Shown one piece after another: positions 24,300 to 34,698 of a stretch of DNA of 64,000 bases (the stretch's first letter is position 1; every line of letters starts with the position of its first letter). The position numbers and the translations under genes were made by a program. The DNA comes from Apiotrichum sp. Y4204 (taxonomy: Eukaryota > Basidiomycota > Tremellomycetes > Trichosporonales > Trichosporonaceae), in the NCBI GenBank assembly GCA_025531455.1, contig JAMYHL010000003.1:1116001-1180000 (forward strand), given 5' to 3'. The notes under the pieces are model-generated. The model made no database searches, was not told the origin of the DNA, and saw only the letters and a list, made by a program, of their open reading frames with translations.

Positions 24300-25136
24300 G
24301 ATTGCTGGTGGGGGGTGTGGTGGAGGGTGGCGAAAGGGGAAAGGGAATGGAACGAGCCGCGCGGCTTTTTCTTTTAGTTGTCGCTGTCCTGTCGGTGCTC
24401 TGCGCGACGGGTGCTTTCGGTGGCGACTGGGGTGGTGGTGGTAGTGGAGATGGAGGGTGGTAGTGTGAAAGCTCTTTGTGATAGCGACGACAGTGGACAC
24501 CCGTACAAAAGAGTTCTGCTCTGTGGCTCACATTGTGTCCTTCCCCTCTCTCTTCCCCGGTAAGCAATATTTGCCTCCGTCTTTCGTCACAGCTCAACTC
24601 CACTCGACTCGGTCCGCCGCTGCCTCCAGAGCCACGGTGCGGCGTTTCGGCATTATCTCCTGGCCGGCCTGGCTGGGGGATGTGCACATGGCTGTGGTTG
24701 GGATGGATAGCTGTGGGCCGAGTTGCTCCGTCGGTCCCTCTCGGGTTACAAGCCTGCTTCTGGGCTCTGTACGCTGGTTGGCTGTCTCTTCTGGCTGCAG
24801 CTGGGGGAGGAATGGCACTGGCGCAGAGGAAGACACTTCGGTGGGGGTGTGGTGGCACTGGCTGTGTGTGGGTGGGTTGTGGGCAGAGCGAGAGCGTGGC
24901 TCTGGCTGGTTAGCTGGCTGGGGCCGGCTGGCTGGCACCTCCTGGGCTGTGGATTGCTCCTGGCTGGCTGGATGCTTCCGCGTATGCTGGCTGGCTGCTG
25001 GCTGGCTGGCTGGCTGGCTCTGCCTCTCTGCTCTCCGCCGTCGCTCTCCGATGTTCAGTCACCACCTCAACCCCTTCTCGGCTCACCACTCCTTACTCTC
25101 TCCACCCCACCACTCTCCCTCCCCACCCCGCCCAAA
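24300..25136. promoter_or_regulatory. Divergent promoter of eIF2-beta and ATP synthase gamma
   Basis: About 840 bp between the starts of two highly expressed housekeeping genes. It is CT-rich toward both genes and includes a TGGC-type tetranucleotide array (24978-25018). Open frames in it have no family motifs. Confidence 0.5.
24978..25018. repeat. CTGG tetranucleotide repeat
   Basis: An interrupted (CTGG)n run in the ATP3 promoter; looser copies extend back to about 24900. A similar run lies near 40566-40605. Confidence 0.8.
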
Positions 25137-26421
25137 ATGTTCACCCGCGGCGTCCGTCCGGCCCTCACCGTCGCCCGCACTGCTTCCAAGCAGCAGCAGG
25201 CGGGCATGGCCACCCTCAAGGAGATTGACCAGCGGTGCGTCAATAATAGCGAAAAAGCAAAAACTCGCCAACTCGCCAACATCGTCTCCGCGCGCGTCGG
25301 CCGTACTCCCCCCCCACTTCCCCATGTCGACATGCACCCCCCCGCCCCGACAATGATATGCGCGCGCGCGGAGACATCCCGTGGAGTTATGCTGACCCTG
25401 CAGCCTCAAGTCGGTTAGGAACATCGAGAAGATCACCAAGGTGTGTCGTCGCTTCTGATTTGGCCGAATCGCGGCGCGCCCACTGCCGAGGGACGAAACA
25501 CGGCCAAGGTTGCACGTTTGCTCACACCCCGCAGTCGATGAAGGTCGTCGCCTCGACCAAGCTCACCCGTGCCGAGAAGGCCATGCGCGAGGCCAAGAAG
25601 TACGGTGCCGCCAACAACGGTGCGTGATGCATGTGGAGGGAGAGACCGCGCGAGGGTGGAGATGGAGTTGTAGTTGAAGCACGGAAGGCGGTCTTTCCTC
25701 GCGGTCTCTCCTCGCGGTACCCCCTTGCGCTAGCTCCCGCGCAGCCCACTGACGAACAGAGATCTTCTCCCAGTCTTCGGCCGAGGAGGACGTTGAGGCG
25801 CAGCCCGAGAAGAAGATCCTCTACCTCGCCATGTCGTCGGACGGTGGTCTCTGCGGTGGTATCCACTCTTCGGTTTCGCGTGCGACCAAGAAGATCATCG
25901 CTGCCAACCCTGGCAAGCTCGCCGTTGTTGGTGACAAGCCCAAGGCCCAGCTCTCGCGTGTTGTCGCCGACTCCATGGTCGTCTCGTTCTCTGCTGTCGG
26001 CAAGGACGTCCCCACCTTTGGTGAGGCCTCGGCTATTGCCGACGAGCTCCTCAAGGCCGACGCCGAGTTTGACGAGATCAAGATCATCTCGAACCACTAC
26101 ATCTCGGCGCTCTCGTACGAGGCCCGCGAGACCACCATCGTCTCGGCCGAGGCCCTCCGCACCTCGGCTGGCTTCCAGCAGTACGAGATGGAGGAGGACG
26201 TCTCCAAGGACCTCTCCGAGTTTGCCCTCGCCAACGCCATCTACGCGCTTCTCGTCGAGGGCCACGCCGCCGAGATCTCGGCCCGTCGTACCGCCATGGA
26301 GAACGCCTCCAACAACGCCAACGACATGATGTCCTCGCTCCAGCTCCAGTTCAACCGTGGTCGCCAGGCCGTCATTACCACCGAGCTCATCGACATTATC
26401 ACCGGTGCCTCGGCCCTCTAA
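25137..26421 (+). CDS. ATP3: Mitochondrial F1-ATP synthase subunit gamma
   Basis: ATG at 25137 gives a basic presequence (MFTRGVRPALTVARTASKQQ) and then MATLKEIDQR. Exons join as DQR|LKSVRNIEKITK|SMKVVASTKLTRAEKAM|EIFSQSSAEEDV. The exon LKSVRNIEKITK is only 37 nt (25404-25440). Conserved family segments are SVRNIEKITKSMKVVA, DGGLCGGIHSSV, and the C-terminal helix AMENASNNANDMMSSLQLQF followed by NRGRQAVITTELIDIITGA, which forms the rotor shaft inside the alpha3-beta3 ring. The stop is at 26419-26421. The gene acts with ATP14, found 4 kb downstream, in the same complex. An AATAAA at 26448 may serve for polyadenylation. Confidence 0.96.
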
Positions 26422-26976
26422 GCGTAGGGTAAAAGCCCTGCGGGGCGAATAAAGAGATGCACAGAGTAAATGGATCCGGGGGAGATGGAGAGGGGTAGGA
26501 GGGGAGAGTTTGTGGTACAGAATGGAGGACAGGAGTTGAGGGAGTTTGCGCGAGGATGGGTTCTGGATGAGCGCAATGTTCAAGAAGTGTCAGTGAGAGA
26601 ATATAGAAAAGCACAATCGAGACGGGGATGGAGAAGCTCGCTTATGAGCTCTGGAGGCGTAGAGTGGCAATAACATTCAACCCAGTGTAGATGCCTAAGT
26701 TCAAACCGAACGGCAGCCAGATTCCTGAGGTGGAGGATGTCCACCAACGACGAGGGAAGCGCGGAAGCGTCAGTACCACAGTGCCCCCACGGCATCGCTC
26801 ATCTTTGATATGAACAGTCAAGAAGTCCAGGCAATGAATCAGTGGATACATGCACAGTGCATGGAGCACGCGTGTTGTCTCTGTTGCAAGCGTCAGTGCT
26901 CCCACGGCGGTAGAGACGCGCAGCACCGAGACAGCGGAGGATGAGCTATGGTGCAGACGACGTCACACCTTCCCAC
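26422..26976. other. Intergenic region
   Basis: About 550 bp between ATP3 and the fructosamine-kinase-like gene. A minus-strand frame at 26642-26926 has a hydrophobic end but begins with GTG and has no recognised homology, so I do not call it. An ACGTCAC element lies at about 26959. Confidence 0.5.
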
Positions 26977-26984
26977 TATATAAA
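26977..26984 (+). promoter_or_regulatory. TATA box
   Basis: TATATAAA lies 52 bp upstream of the ATG of the fructosamine-kinase-like gene, with an ACGTCAC (CRE-like) element about 12 bp before it. Confidence 0.6.
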
Positions 26985-27035
26985 CACAACACCACCCCTC
27001 CTCCCTCCCATCTCCACCTCTATCCCCCTCTCACA

Positions 27036-28002
27036 ATGGTCCACCCTCTCCTAGCCGAACTGCTCCCAACCCTCACAAAAGAGGGCCGCAACCGCACCGC
27101 AACAGCCGACATCTTCGCGAAATCCACCGCCACAACATCCCTCGCGAACCTCCGGGCCGAAGCCGCCTCCCTCGCGGCCATGGCGCGCACCGCGCCCGCC
27201 CTCGTCCCCCGTATTGTCGGGTACAGGGAACGCGACGGGGAGGCGGCGTTGATTACGTCGTACGCCTCGGGAGGGCGCGGGGACATGCGCGAGCTGGGGC
27301 GGATGTTGGCCGAGATGCACGCGCCGCCGAAAGGGAATGTGGGAGGGAAAGAACAGGCAGAGGGGGAGAAGACAGAGGTGCTCGACCCAGAGTATACGGG
27401 CGAGTTTGGCTTCCCGTTCCCGACCTTTTGCGGCAACACGAAACAAGACAACACCTGGAATCCCAGCTGGGAGGCGTTCTTCCGCGACCAGCGGCTCGGA
27501 GACCTCGTGCGCCGCCTGGGAGACAGGAGGGTGTCGAGTGCATGGGACCGCATGCTCGAGCGGTAAGTAGCTGTTGTATCTTTGCTTATCACAGCGCCGT
27601 TCCCCTCTTGTTGTCGAATATCGATCCGCCGCCAGTGGCTGTTCCCCTCCACGGCGACCTGTGGCCAGGCAACGTCGCGAGCGATGGCGAAAAGCCCGTG
27701 ATATACGATGCGGCGAGTTACTACGGGCACGGCGAGGCTGATCTCGGCATGACGCGGATGTTTGGCGGCTTTTCGCGCGCATTCTATGACGCCTATCACG
27801 AGATCAGGCCGCGGTCCTCACCTCACTACGATGAGCGGATCCGGCTGTACGAGCTGTATCACCACCTGAACGTATGTGGTGAAGAGCCGCGGATGCTGAC
27901 GCTGACGACCAGCATGCACTCCTCTTCGGCGGATCGTATACGACTTCTGCGCTGGGGATTATGCGCGAGCTCGCGGACTGGGCCGAGAGCGTCAAGGATT
28001 AG
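27036..28002 (+). CDS. Fructosamine/ketosamine-3-kinase family protein
   Basis: ATG at 27036 opens MVHPLLAELLPTL. Three exons: to ER at about 27565, then VPLLLSNIDPPPVAVPLHGD from about 27597, then a short last exon HALLFGGSYTTSALGIMREL. Introns show GTAAGT ... ATCACAG and GTATGT ... CTGACGACCAG. Family signatures are the catalytic loop LHGDLWPGNVASDGEKPVIY, then DAASYYGHGEADLGMT, MFGGFSRAFYDAYHEIRP and YELYHHLNH, typical of Fructosamin_kin enzymes. These phosphorylate protein-bound ketosamines and ribulosamines so that sugar adducts break down (protein deglycation). The length (about 300 residues) is normal. It converges with the DUF92 gene, leaving only 63 bp between stops. Confidence 0.93.
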
Positions 28003-28065
28003 GACTGCACGGGTCGGCATCCATAACTACTGTATCTCACAATATCTGCAGCTGCTACAAATACA

Positions 28066-29068
28066 TCACCAACCACCAACCCACCACCCCGCTGCAGCCA
28101 TAGTACACGCCGTCACAAAGTTGACCCCCGAGTTGGAGAGCACGTCGCGCCCCGGTCCGATTGTGACTACCCCGGGCTCGGTACGCGGCACCGCGTGGTC
28201 AGTGATGACGCGCCCGTCGCGCGTAGAGTAGCGCGTCTGCTGTAGCGATGCGCCAAGGAGCGAGTCGAGCTGGGGTCAGCTTGCGACAGATGTCTAACTC
28301 ACCAGAGATCCCAGGAGGCCCGCTGCGGTGCCCCACGCGATCAGCGGCCCATACGGTCCTTCGTGGGGGTGCTCAATCGCAAGGTCGGCGACCATCGTAA
28401 GTCCCATCAGCAGCCCACCGCCAGCGGATGCAAGCAGACCGAGCGGGGACACACCGCCGTTTGTTCCCGGAGGCACTGCGCGGAGGGTGAGAATGTGGAT
28501 AGGGCGCGAGGGGGAGAGGATGCCGAGTTCGGATGCGAGCGTGTCGCCTAGGCAGGTCGCGAAGTGGCTTCTGTCAGAGATGAAGTGTCAGTCACGTACC
28601 CGAGGGTGGCGAAGACCAGACGCCTCGCAAGGCCTGCGAGCGGAGAAGAGTCCTGCGGTTAGTAATAATAAATGGGGAGGCTTACCGAGGCATACAGTCT
28701 GAACGCGATGGCGCACAGCAGGCTGGGGAAGCTGTTCGCGAGGACCTGCACGGCATCGCGTCCGCCGGGGACCGCGTCCTCGAGGGTCGCCTTGCGAGTA
28801 GCTTTGTACTGGGATAAGCCAAATTCATCAAACTAATAATCTTCTCTCTCTCTCTGCCCACCTTTGTGGCCCTGCTCCCGATCAGGTAGAAGACAATCAT
28901 GGTCACCCCGAACAGCTTGAGCGGATTTGCGAGGTGCGCGTACCCCACCGCCCACGCGGCCGCTGCGCCGGACCGCGAGAGGCTGCCGCTCCGCAGGCCG
29001 TGCAGCGACAGGCCGGTGGCGACGAGGGCAGCGCCGGGGTAGAGGTTGTGTCGTAGCTCTGGGGCCAT
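28066..29068 (-). CDS. DUF92/TMEM19-family integral membrane protein
   Basis: ATG at 29068 opens MAPELRHNLYPGAALVATGL. Exons join at RATK|YKATRKATLEDAVPGGRD, LYAS|DSSPLAGLARRLVFATLG, G|SHFATCLGDTLASELGIL and LLGSL|LDSLLGASLQQTRYS. The block HFATCLGDTLASELG and VPPGTNGGVSPLGLLASAGG are diagnostic of DUF92 proteins (TMEM19; plant VTE6 phytyl-phosphate kinase is a relative). Several hydrophobic segments indicate a polytopic membrane protein of about 265 residues, ending GWWVGGW. The C-terminal part carries TDHAVPRTEPGVVTIGPGRD and LSNSGVNFVTA, also conserved. The substrate in fungi is unknown; a CTP- or isoprenoid-linked kinase activity is possible by homology only. Confidence 0.88.
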
Positions 29069-30382
29069 TGCGGATGGCAGAGTGTGGCAAGGAGATTGCG
29101 ATGTCTGATCCGAGTCTGAGGTCTGGAGTTCTGGAGTTCTGGAAGCTCGTTCTCGACGTCATGCACAAAGCGGAGTGCGGAGCCCCCCACGTCCCCTGAA
29201 AACGTCTCAAAAGTGCCACTTAGAAAAAACCCGTCGGCCGAATTCGGTCTCGCACCACAGACCACACCAGAGACCACACCAGAGACCACAATAAGCGCTT
29301 ACATAACGTCATCAGCCTCGCGGCCTATAAAGTTCGCCAGTCGCGCATGTTGTGTTTCCCCATCCTTCCATTGTTGTGAGTACCAGCGCGCGCGGGGAGA
29401 ATGGTGGCGAGCAAGGCCCAAAGGGACCAGCTGGACCAGCGGTAGCAGCAGCTGGCCCCCGCTATGCTCACCACCATTCCCGCTTTGTGTTTTTCTCGCT
29501 GTATCGCTCACACTGCAGTTTAGAAAGGATGACATTCCACGGCCGCAGACCTTCGACCGCGCCGCTCTGCTGGCGCGGGTTGACAGACGCCGCCCGGCGG
29601 CCACCCTCCTTGTTATAATGGGGCGGCATTGGGGTCTGACTAAAACATGGACTGGAGACGGTGCAGGCAGCGAGAGCTGTGCAGAGTGAGAGCGCGAGAG
29701 AGGGAGAGAGCGAGCTGGGGAAGCAGGGCGTATGGATGCGTTGTATTGATTTTAGGCTGGCGGGAGTTGGGGGCAGCTGCTGTAGTGTGTATCGGGGCGT
29801 ATGGATTCTATTGTGCTGGACGTTCTGGACGCTGTCGTCGAGGGAGGTGGTTGCGTTGATGGTGACCATGGCTGTTGACCCCATGACAACCTTGGCGGCC
29901 TGTGCGCCGTGCTGTCTGTCCGTATGATCGGGCTGCGCTCCACGATCTGCGCCCAGCGGTGCAGTTCCAAGCTCCGACCTCTGCGCGCTGCTGCTCATCG
30001 TTTACCATGACTTCTGCACGATGCATCGCCGAGAAATGCACAATGAAAAGGTCATGGATCATGGACCTGTTGAAATTATAGCAAGCTGATGCACCCCGCA
30101 TGCCTAAGAATATAGGCCCGCAAATTGCCCGCGCAAACCTACTCCCATCCAGGATTTTAGTCCGAGCCGAGCCGACGGCCGCAGCCCAGCGCGCAACGGA
30201 GGCTCTCGTTGGCTGCCACCTGGGCTGGAGAGTGAGCCCGCACTTGCTCCCTCTCCTCTGGCGCTCCTGCACCTCGTCCCCCACCACTCGTCGCTCGCTG
30301 CTCGTCGCTATCCTTGCTGCTCGTCGCTGTTCACCTCGGCTCCTCTCTCCCCACCACCACCACTCCACCCCCCCCGCCCAAA
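29069..30382. promoter_or_regulatory. Divergent promoter region of DUF92 gene and ATP14
   Basis: About 1.3 kb. Direct repeats of CCAGAGACCACAC occur near 29267-29290. The part near ATP14 is CT-rich. I see no supported gene. Confidence 0.45.
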
Positions 30383-31316
30383 ATGTCCATTCTCCGCGTC
30401 ACCGTGCGTATCCCCCGAAAAGCAAGCAGCACGAGCAGGCCGACAGCCGAAGCGACCCGCAGCGAGCGGATAACGAACCGGGGAAAACGCTGGGGGGGAG
30501 GAAAAATCGTCAAGCTCCCGCATATTGGGTGTGCGGTGCGCTCGGCAACACCACCGCACCACCATATCCCCTCCATGCAGCGTGCATCGCCCTCGCGTGC
30601 CCCCTTTTCTCCCGACCCGCCGTGCTCGCGATTCTCCGGTCCTCGCTGCTTGCTCCGCTTTGCTCCGCTACTTTCTATTTCCTCGGACAACAGCTGACAA
30701 CGCAGGTGCAGCGCGCCGCCCGCCCCGCGTTCGCGCGCTCGTTCTCGGTTTCGGCCGCCCGCGCTGGTAAGCATCGGCTGTGTTGCGTGCCGCGGTGTGC
30801 GCAGCGCCTGTATCCAAGCTGCTAGATTATCTCTGGCCGGGGATCCAGAATGTCATTCCGGGAATTTGTTTCTGACCCCAGACCTCGTCAAGGACCTGTA
30901 CGTCTCGCAGCTCCAGAACTACAAGGCCCCCGCCAAGGTGAGTCTCGAGAAGGAACAGAGGGAGTCAAGGAGATGGGTGCAGTGCGATAAAGAAGGCAGT
31001 TGTAGAAACCGTTTACGCACAACTGCTCGCATCTCGCAACACCTGCTCTTCTCTGCCCACTGTCCATGCTAACCCCCAGTCGAGTGACGCGCACGCCTCG
31101 TCGGTCCGCCAGTTCTCGGCCCCGGCCCAGCCCTCCGCGCCCGCGCTCCCCACCGACCTCTCCGCCGACCTCTCCAAGTTCGACGCGACCGAGCCCACCC
31201 TCGGCGGCGGCGCGGCCCCCGCCCCGGCTGCCGCGCAGTCCGAGGAGGGCGGCCAGTCCGCCGGCGAGTACCTCAAGTTCCTTGAGGCCGACCTCCCCAA
31301 GAACGAGCACCACTAA
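30383..31316 (+). CDS. ATP14: Mitochondrial ATP synthase subunit h (Atp14/F6-like)
   Basis: Four exons. Exon 1 (30383-30403) encodes only MSILRVT. The second starts VQRAARPAFARSFSVSAARA after ACAACGCAG and ends within the Asp codon at GTAAGC. The third reads LVKDLYVSQLQNYKAPAK, and the last, from 31080, SSDAHASSVRQFSAP onward, ending FLEADLPKNEHH with TAA at 31314-31316. The 'DLVKDLY-x-SQL-x-x-YK' block and the acidic C-terminal half match Atp14, a peripheral-stalk subunit of F1Fo ATP synthase. The Arg/Ala/Ser-rich N-terminus with a SFSVSAARA cleavage-type site is a mitochondrial presequence. The product is about 125 residues, as expected. Confidence 0.9.
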
Positions 31317-31672
31317 GCCTCCAGGCAGCTGGGCTCTAGAGGAAAATTGCGACATGGCGAAATGCATGCTGTGAAGTGATAGACGTGGAGAATGTGTTGG
31401 AGGAGAGTCTGGGGGAGAGATGACCAGGTCAGAGATTGTGATGAGGGGCTAGGCGGATGGAGTTGTGGGGCTCGAAGCCAAGGTAGCTGTTGAGAACGTC
31501 AGAAGAGAATGATCTCTGCACTTATGGGGTCTCCGCTGTCCAGCTGGCTATCCGTCGTGAAAGTACATTCCGGGAAGTTGATCTTGCTATGGTCTCATCA
31601 CGATCAACCATCCAAACCGCGCCGCACGCCACCCATCGCATCGCATCTACTCCACATCTATCCTTCCAGATG
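31317..31672. other. Convergent intergenic region
   Basis: About 355 bp between ATP14 (+) and UCH37 (-) stop codons. It holds two 3' UTRs; no gene is supported. Confidence 0.5.
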
Positions 31673-33025
31673 CTACTTGCTAGCCTTCTTGGCCTTCTCC
31701 CGCTCGCGCTCCTTCTCGCGACGCTCCTTGCTCTTTGTGCGCGCCGCATCAATCACATCCACTGCCGTCAGCTCATATCATTCAACCAGCTCACCCTTGG
31801 CCTTGCTGCCGTTCAGCGCCTCAAGAAGACCAAGCACAAGCGGGAGCATGTTGTGCCGCCTGAGCGAGTTGTCAAACTTGCCCTGCGCGGCCTTGGCCTT
31901 CTCGGCGTCGAGCTGGTCCTGTGCCGCCATGCGCTCAGCCATAGGCAGCGACTCGTCCGCCAGCTGCCGCTCCAGGCGCGGGATCGCCGCCGAGCGCACA
32001 GCGAGGAGGTTGAACATGAGCTGCGGTTAGATTCTAGACACACAAGCCGTCACCCACACTGCCCGGGGGATACGTCTCGATGCGCGCCTGTATGGTCTCG
32101 CGGGCCTGCTCGAGCCAGTCGTCGTCGACCGCCGCGTGCATCACCGGCGTGCCGCGCAGCCCGTCAAGCTCGTACAGCACCCCATTGACGGGAAGGTACG
32201 TGACAAAGTGGTACGCGTCCTCCTTCTCGCGGTCCTGGTACATGCTCGGGTCCATGCTGAACGGCGACGTCTTGGAAAACGAGTTGTGCACCTCGCGGAT
32301 ATTGTCCGACGACGCGACCACGTGCCCCAAGCTGCCGTCAGTAAGTGAAGCGCGCTGAGCAGCTCAATCCAAAGTACTTAGCTGCAGTGACTCACTCGAG
32401 CGAGCTCATGCCCGCACCAAAGTCGCGCAGATTCTGGAGCTCGGGACCGACGCTGATGCTCTCCCCGGCATGCTCGCTCTCCACCGGCGGAATGTTCATG
32501 ACGGCATTGAGCGCCGCAATCGTCCCGCACGAGTTGTTGATCACCTTTGCGCGTCAGTACCGTATATATATATACATACACCTTCCACGCACCTGGTTGG
32601 CAAACCACACGCCGCAGTCCAGCGGGTCGACCTCGACGCCGGCCGAGCCGACGTCGCGGCCCACATACTTGAACAGGAAGATGAGCGCGTGGATTGGGCG
32701 GAGGGAGGCCAGCTCGCTCTCGTCGAGCGAGTACAGGTCGTCCTGGCGTTAGTCGTGCGAATGTGAGGAAATCGGCGGGAATGCTGTCGAGCTCGCTGAG
32801 CTCGCTAATAGCGGCGCCGACCGCAAGGATCCGGCCAAAGGTCGGGAAGATCCCAGCTCGCCAGCGGCAGCTCCTCACGGCCCACGGCCCACGGCCCACT
32901 GTCCCCCATCGCGGCGCTTGCGCGTCCCCACTCACGACCTGGAGGCCCTTGACGCCAAGGTTGCGCAGGAGCTCGCTAAAGACCTGCGGATCCGATTCGG
33001 TGAGGCACCACCCAGACTCGTCCAT
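31673..33025 (-). CDS. Ubiquitin carboxyl-terminal hydrolase UCH37 (UCHL5/Uch2)
   Basis: ATG at 33025 opens MDESGWCLTESDPQVFSELL, the classic UCH N-terminus. Exons continue DDLYSLDESELASLRPIHAL, then VINNSCGTIAALNAVMNIPP, DMGHVVASSDNIREVHNSFS, an exon from about 32034 (LMFNLLAVRSAAIPRLERQL) and DVIDAARTKSKERREKE. All catalytic residues are visible: Gln and Cys in ANQVINNSCGT, His in EDAYHFVTYLPV, Asp in LYELDGLRG. The C-terminal helical ULD-like tail is Lys/Glu-rich and ends KKASK. UCH37 trims ubiquitin chains at the proteasome (via Rpn13) or in INO80. One intron contains a TATATATATA tract at about 32572. Confidence 0.93.
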
Positions 33026-33294
33026 CGTGTGTGTCGTGTGTAGGAGGTGAGGTTGGGGGGAGCGGAGGGGAAGATGGCAAGAAGGATGGAGAGATGGGGA
33101 CGGATGTGGAGGATGGCGGCTCTGTGTACCTTTTGGGTTGGAGAAAATCAACATTCGCAGGCATGACGTACCCCATCCGAGGTCCTGGCTGGTTTCACTG
33201 TGGCGGACAGCTTTCCTCACCCCTCACCACTTCTGGAAGTGTGCGCGTCGTCTCGACGCGCAACCACGTCCAATCGGAAGGAGTGCAGCCAATG

Positions 33295-33302
33295 TATAAA
33301 AG
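33295..33302 (+). promoter_or_regulatory. TATA-like box upstream of a small ORF
   Basis: TATAAAAG is placed 52 bp before an ATG at 33354, the same spacing as for the fructosamine-kinase-like gene. It lies upstream of UCH37 but on the opposite strand. Confidence 0.35.
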
Positions 33303-33353
33303 TGGAGCGCAGGTGCATGGGACAGGGAGCGCTTTACTCTTCGCTATACAACA

Positions 33354-33506
33354 ATGCCGATGCTACATGTGCGTTTAAAATGCAGATCGGATCTGAGCAG
33401 TCTGCCGTTGGCAGTGGTATATGTACAACATTCAAGACCCATGTGGGCCACTATCGCGCACCGCGTCGCGCGTGGTGCCGGGGCTGTTCTCCTGTGCAAA
33501 TCATGA
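33354..33506 (+). CDS. Possible 50-residue protein
   Basis: An uninterrupted ATG-to-TGA frame of 51 codons begins MPMLHVRLKCRSDLSSLPLA and ends GAGAVLLCKS. A TATAAAAG box lies 52 bp upstream. The last bases overlap the end of the neighbouring minus-strand Cys6 gene. No homology is recognised and the codon bias is only moderate. It could also be a spliced or non-coding transcript (a GTGCGT donor lies at 33369). Confidence 0.25.
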   Translation: MPMLHVRLKCRSDLSSLPLAVVYVQHSRPMWATIAHRVARGAGAVLLCKS

Positions 33507-34603
33507 GCTCATGTTAATGTCCTGGTCCTTACCGTTGGGTGGAGCTGAACCGTCAGCTCGTCTTGTGCAGTCGAGCTTACCAAGTAACATCGGAGCCAGA
33601 TCCTGGTAGGACATGCTCAGCACAGCGGTCAACCACGAGAGGTTAATCCAGGTCAGCTTAACCGTGACTCCATCAAATCCAACTACGGGGACGCGGATGA
33701 AGTGCTGGTCGTCGAGATTACACACGCGGCCTTTGAGAGTGCACCCCACACAGCCGGCGTGTTTGAAGCTGTAATTGTTGGTCTGCATGACCACGAGCGG
33801 CCATACTTGGCAAAATCCAGGGGGGCAATAAAGGCAGCGGAGAAGACTGCACGGCCTACAGTGTCAGCTAAGAAACGTGGGGGATTGACATACCAGAACA
33901 CTGGACGACCGTCAACGACGTCGGCCCACACGAAGCCTAGCTCCTCCATTCGTCGGACTTCAGGACTTTCAATGGTCCTGGCGGTCCTCGCTCCCGTTGG
34001 CTGTGGGAAGCTCCGAAGGACCCAAAGGGCGCCGTCGAGAGTTTGATGCGAGCACCATACATGCTGTTGCTCCCAATCAGAGCCCGTCTTCCGCTGGCGA
34101 TTCACGTCCTGCTCCAGCTCTTCCTTCTTGTCGTCAAGGACGGCGCGTTGCAGGTCTTGAATGCGTGACTCGGCATCCCAATTTTGGTCCTCCAACGCGG
34201 CGACTCTGTCCTGGAACTCGACGACGTAAGTGGCAGACGCAGCGAGCCTTGTCGCGAGATTGTTGACGCGTAGCTGAGCCGCCCTTGTGTCCTCGATTAC
34301 CGCGATGCAGTTCTTGAACGTGATAACGGCGTCTCCGAGGTCTTGGCGCTGGGACTCTGGATGGCGTTGGAGATCCCCTGCCTCCCGTCTCACCCCGATC
34401 ACCTCGTTCTGCGAACCCGTTTTGAAGCTCAAAATACAGCCAAGCCCGTTTTGATGAGTGGGGGATACTTGTGAACAGCCACTGGAACTCTGCCCTCGCG
34501 CCATCTCGTCATTCAAAACAAATGATGGTGGGGCGCTGCGCGTTACTCGTTCCGAACGGTCGCCGTGTTGTTGTAATCGAGGGGATAGCTTCTCGGAAAT
34601 CAT
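33501..34603 (-). CDS. Coiled-coil protein with C-terminal Cys6 zinc-like module
   Basis: The chosen start is ATG at 34603 (MISEKLSPRLQQHGDRSERV); the frame stays open upstream to a CTAACAGCAG acceptor near 34649, so an earlier exon is possible. The middle is a coiled coil (NNLATRLAASATYVVEFQDR; AALEDQNWDAESRIQDLQRA) followed by RMEELGFVWADVVDGRPVFW. An intron (33894-33857, GTATGT ... CACTGTAG) leads into a Cys-rich exon: CLYC-PPGF-C, 19 residues, CVGC, 6 residues, then C-N-L. A last intron (GTAAGC ... GGTTCAG) gives the end APPNGKDQDINMSS. The spacing CX2CX4CX19CX2CX6C recalls fungal Zn2Cys6 clusters but lacks their usual basic residues. It is homologous in this module to the next gene upstream. 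Function unknown. Confidence 0.6.
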
Positions 34604-34698
34604 CCGAGCATCATTAGGCTTCAGACTTGACGCGTCTGAGGTAGACAAAGCCGTCTGCTGTTAGCACTTGCACGAGAACCCTCCACTGATCGCTTATA

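Noticed and set aside
26642..26926. 94-codon minus-strand frame with hydrophobic end (IWLPFGLNLGIYTGLNVI)
   Set aside because: Starts with GTG, lacks an in-frame ATG near the start, overlaps the promoter of the next gene and shows no recognised family. It might be the end of a spliced small membrane protein but cannot be supported.
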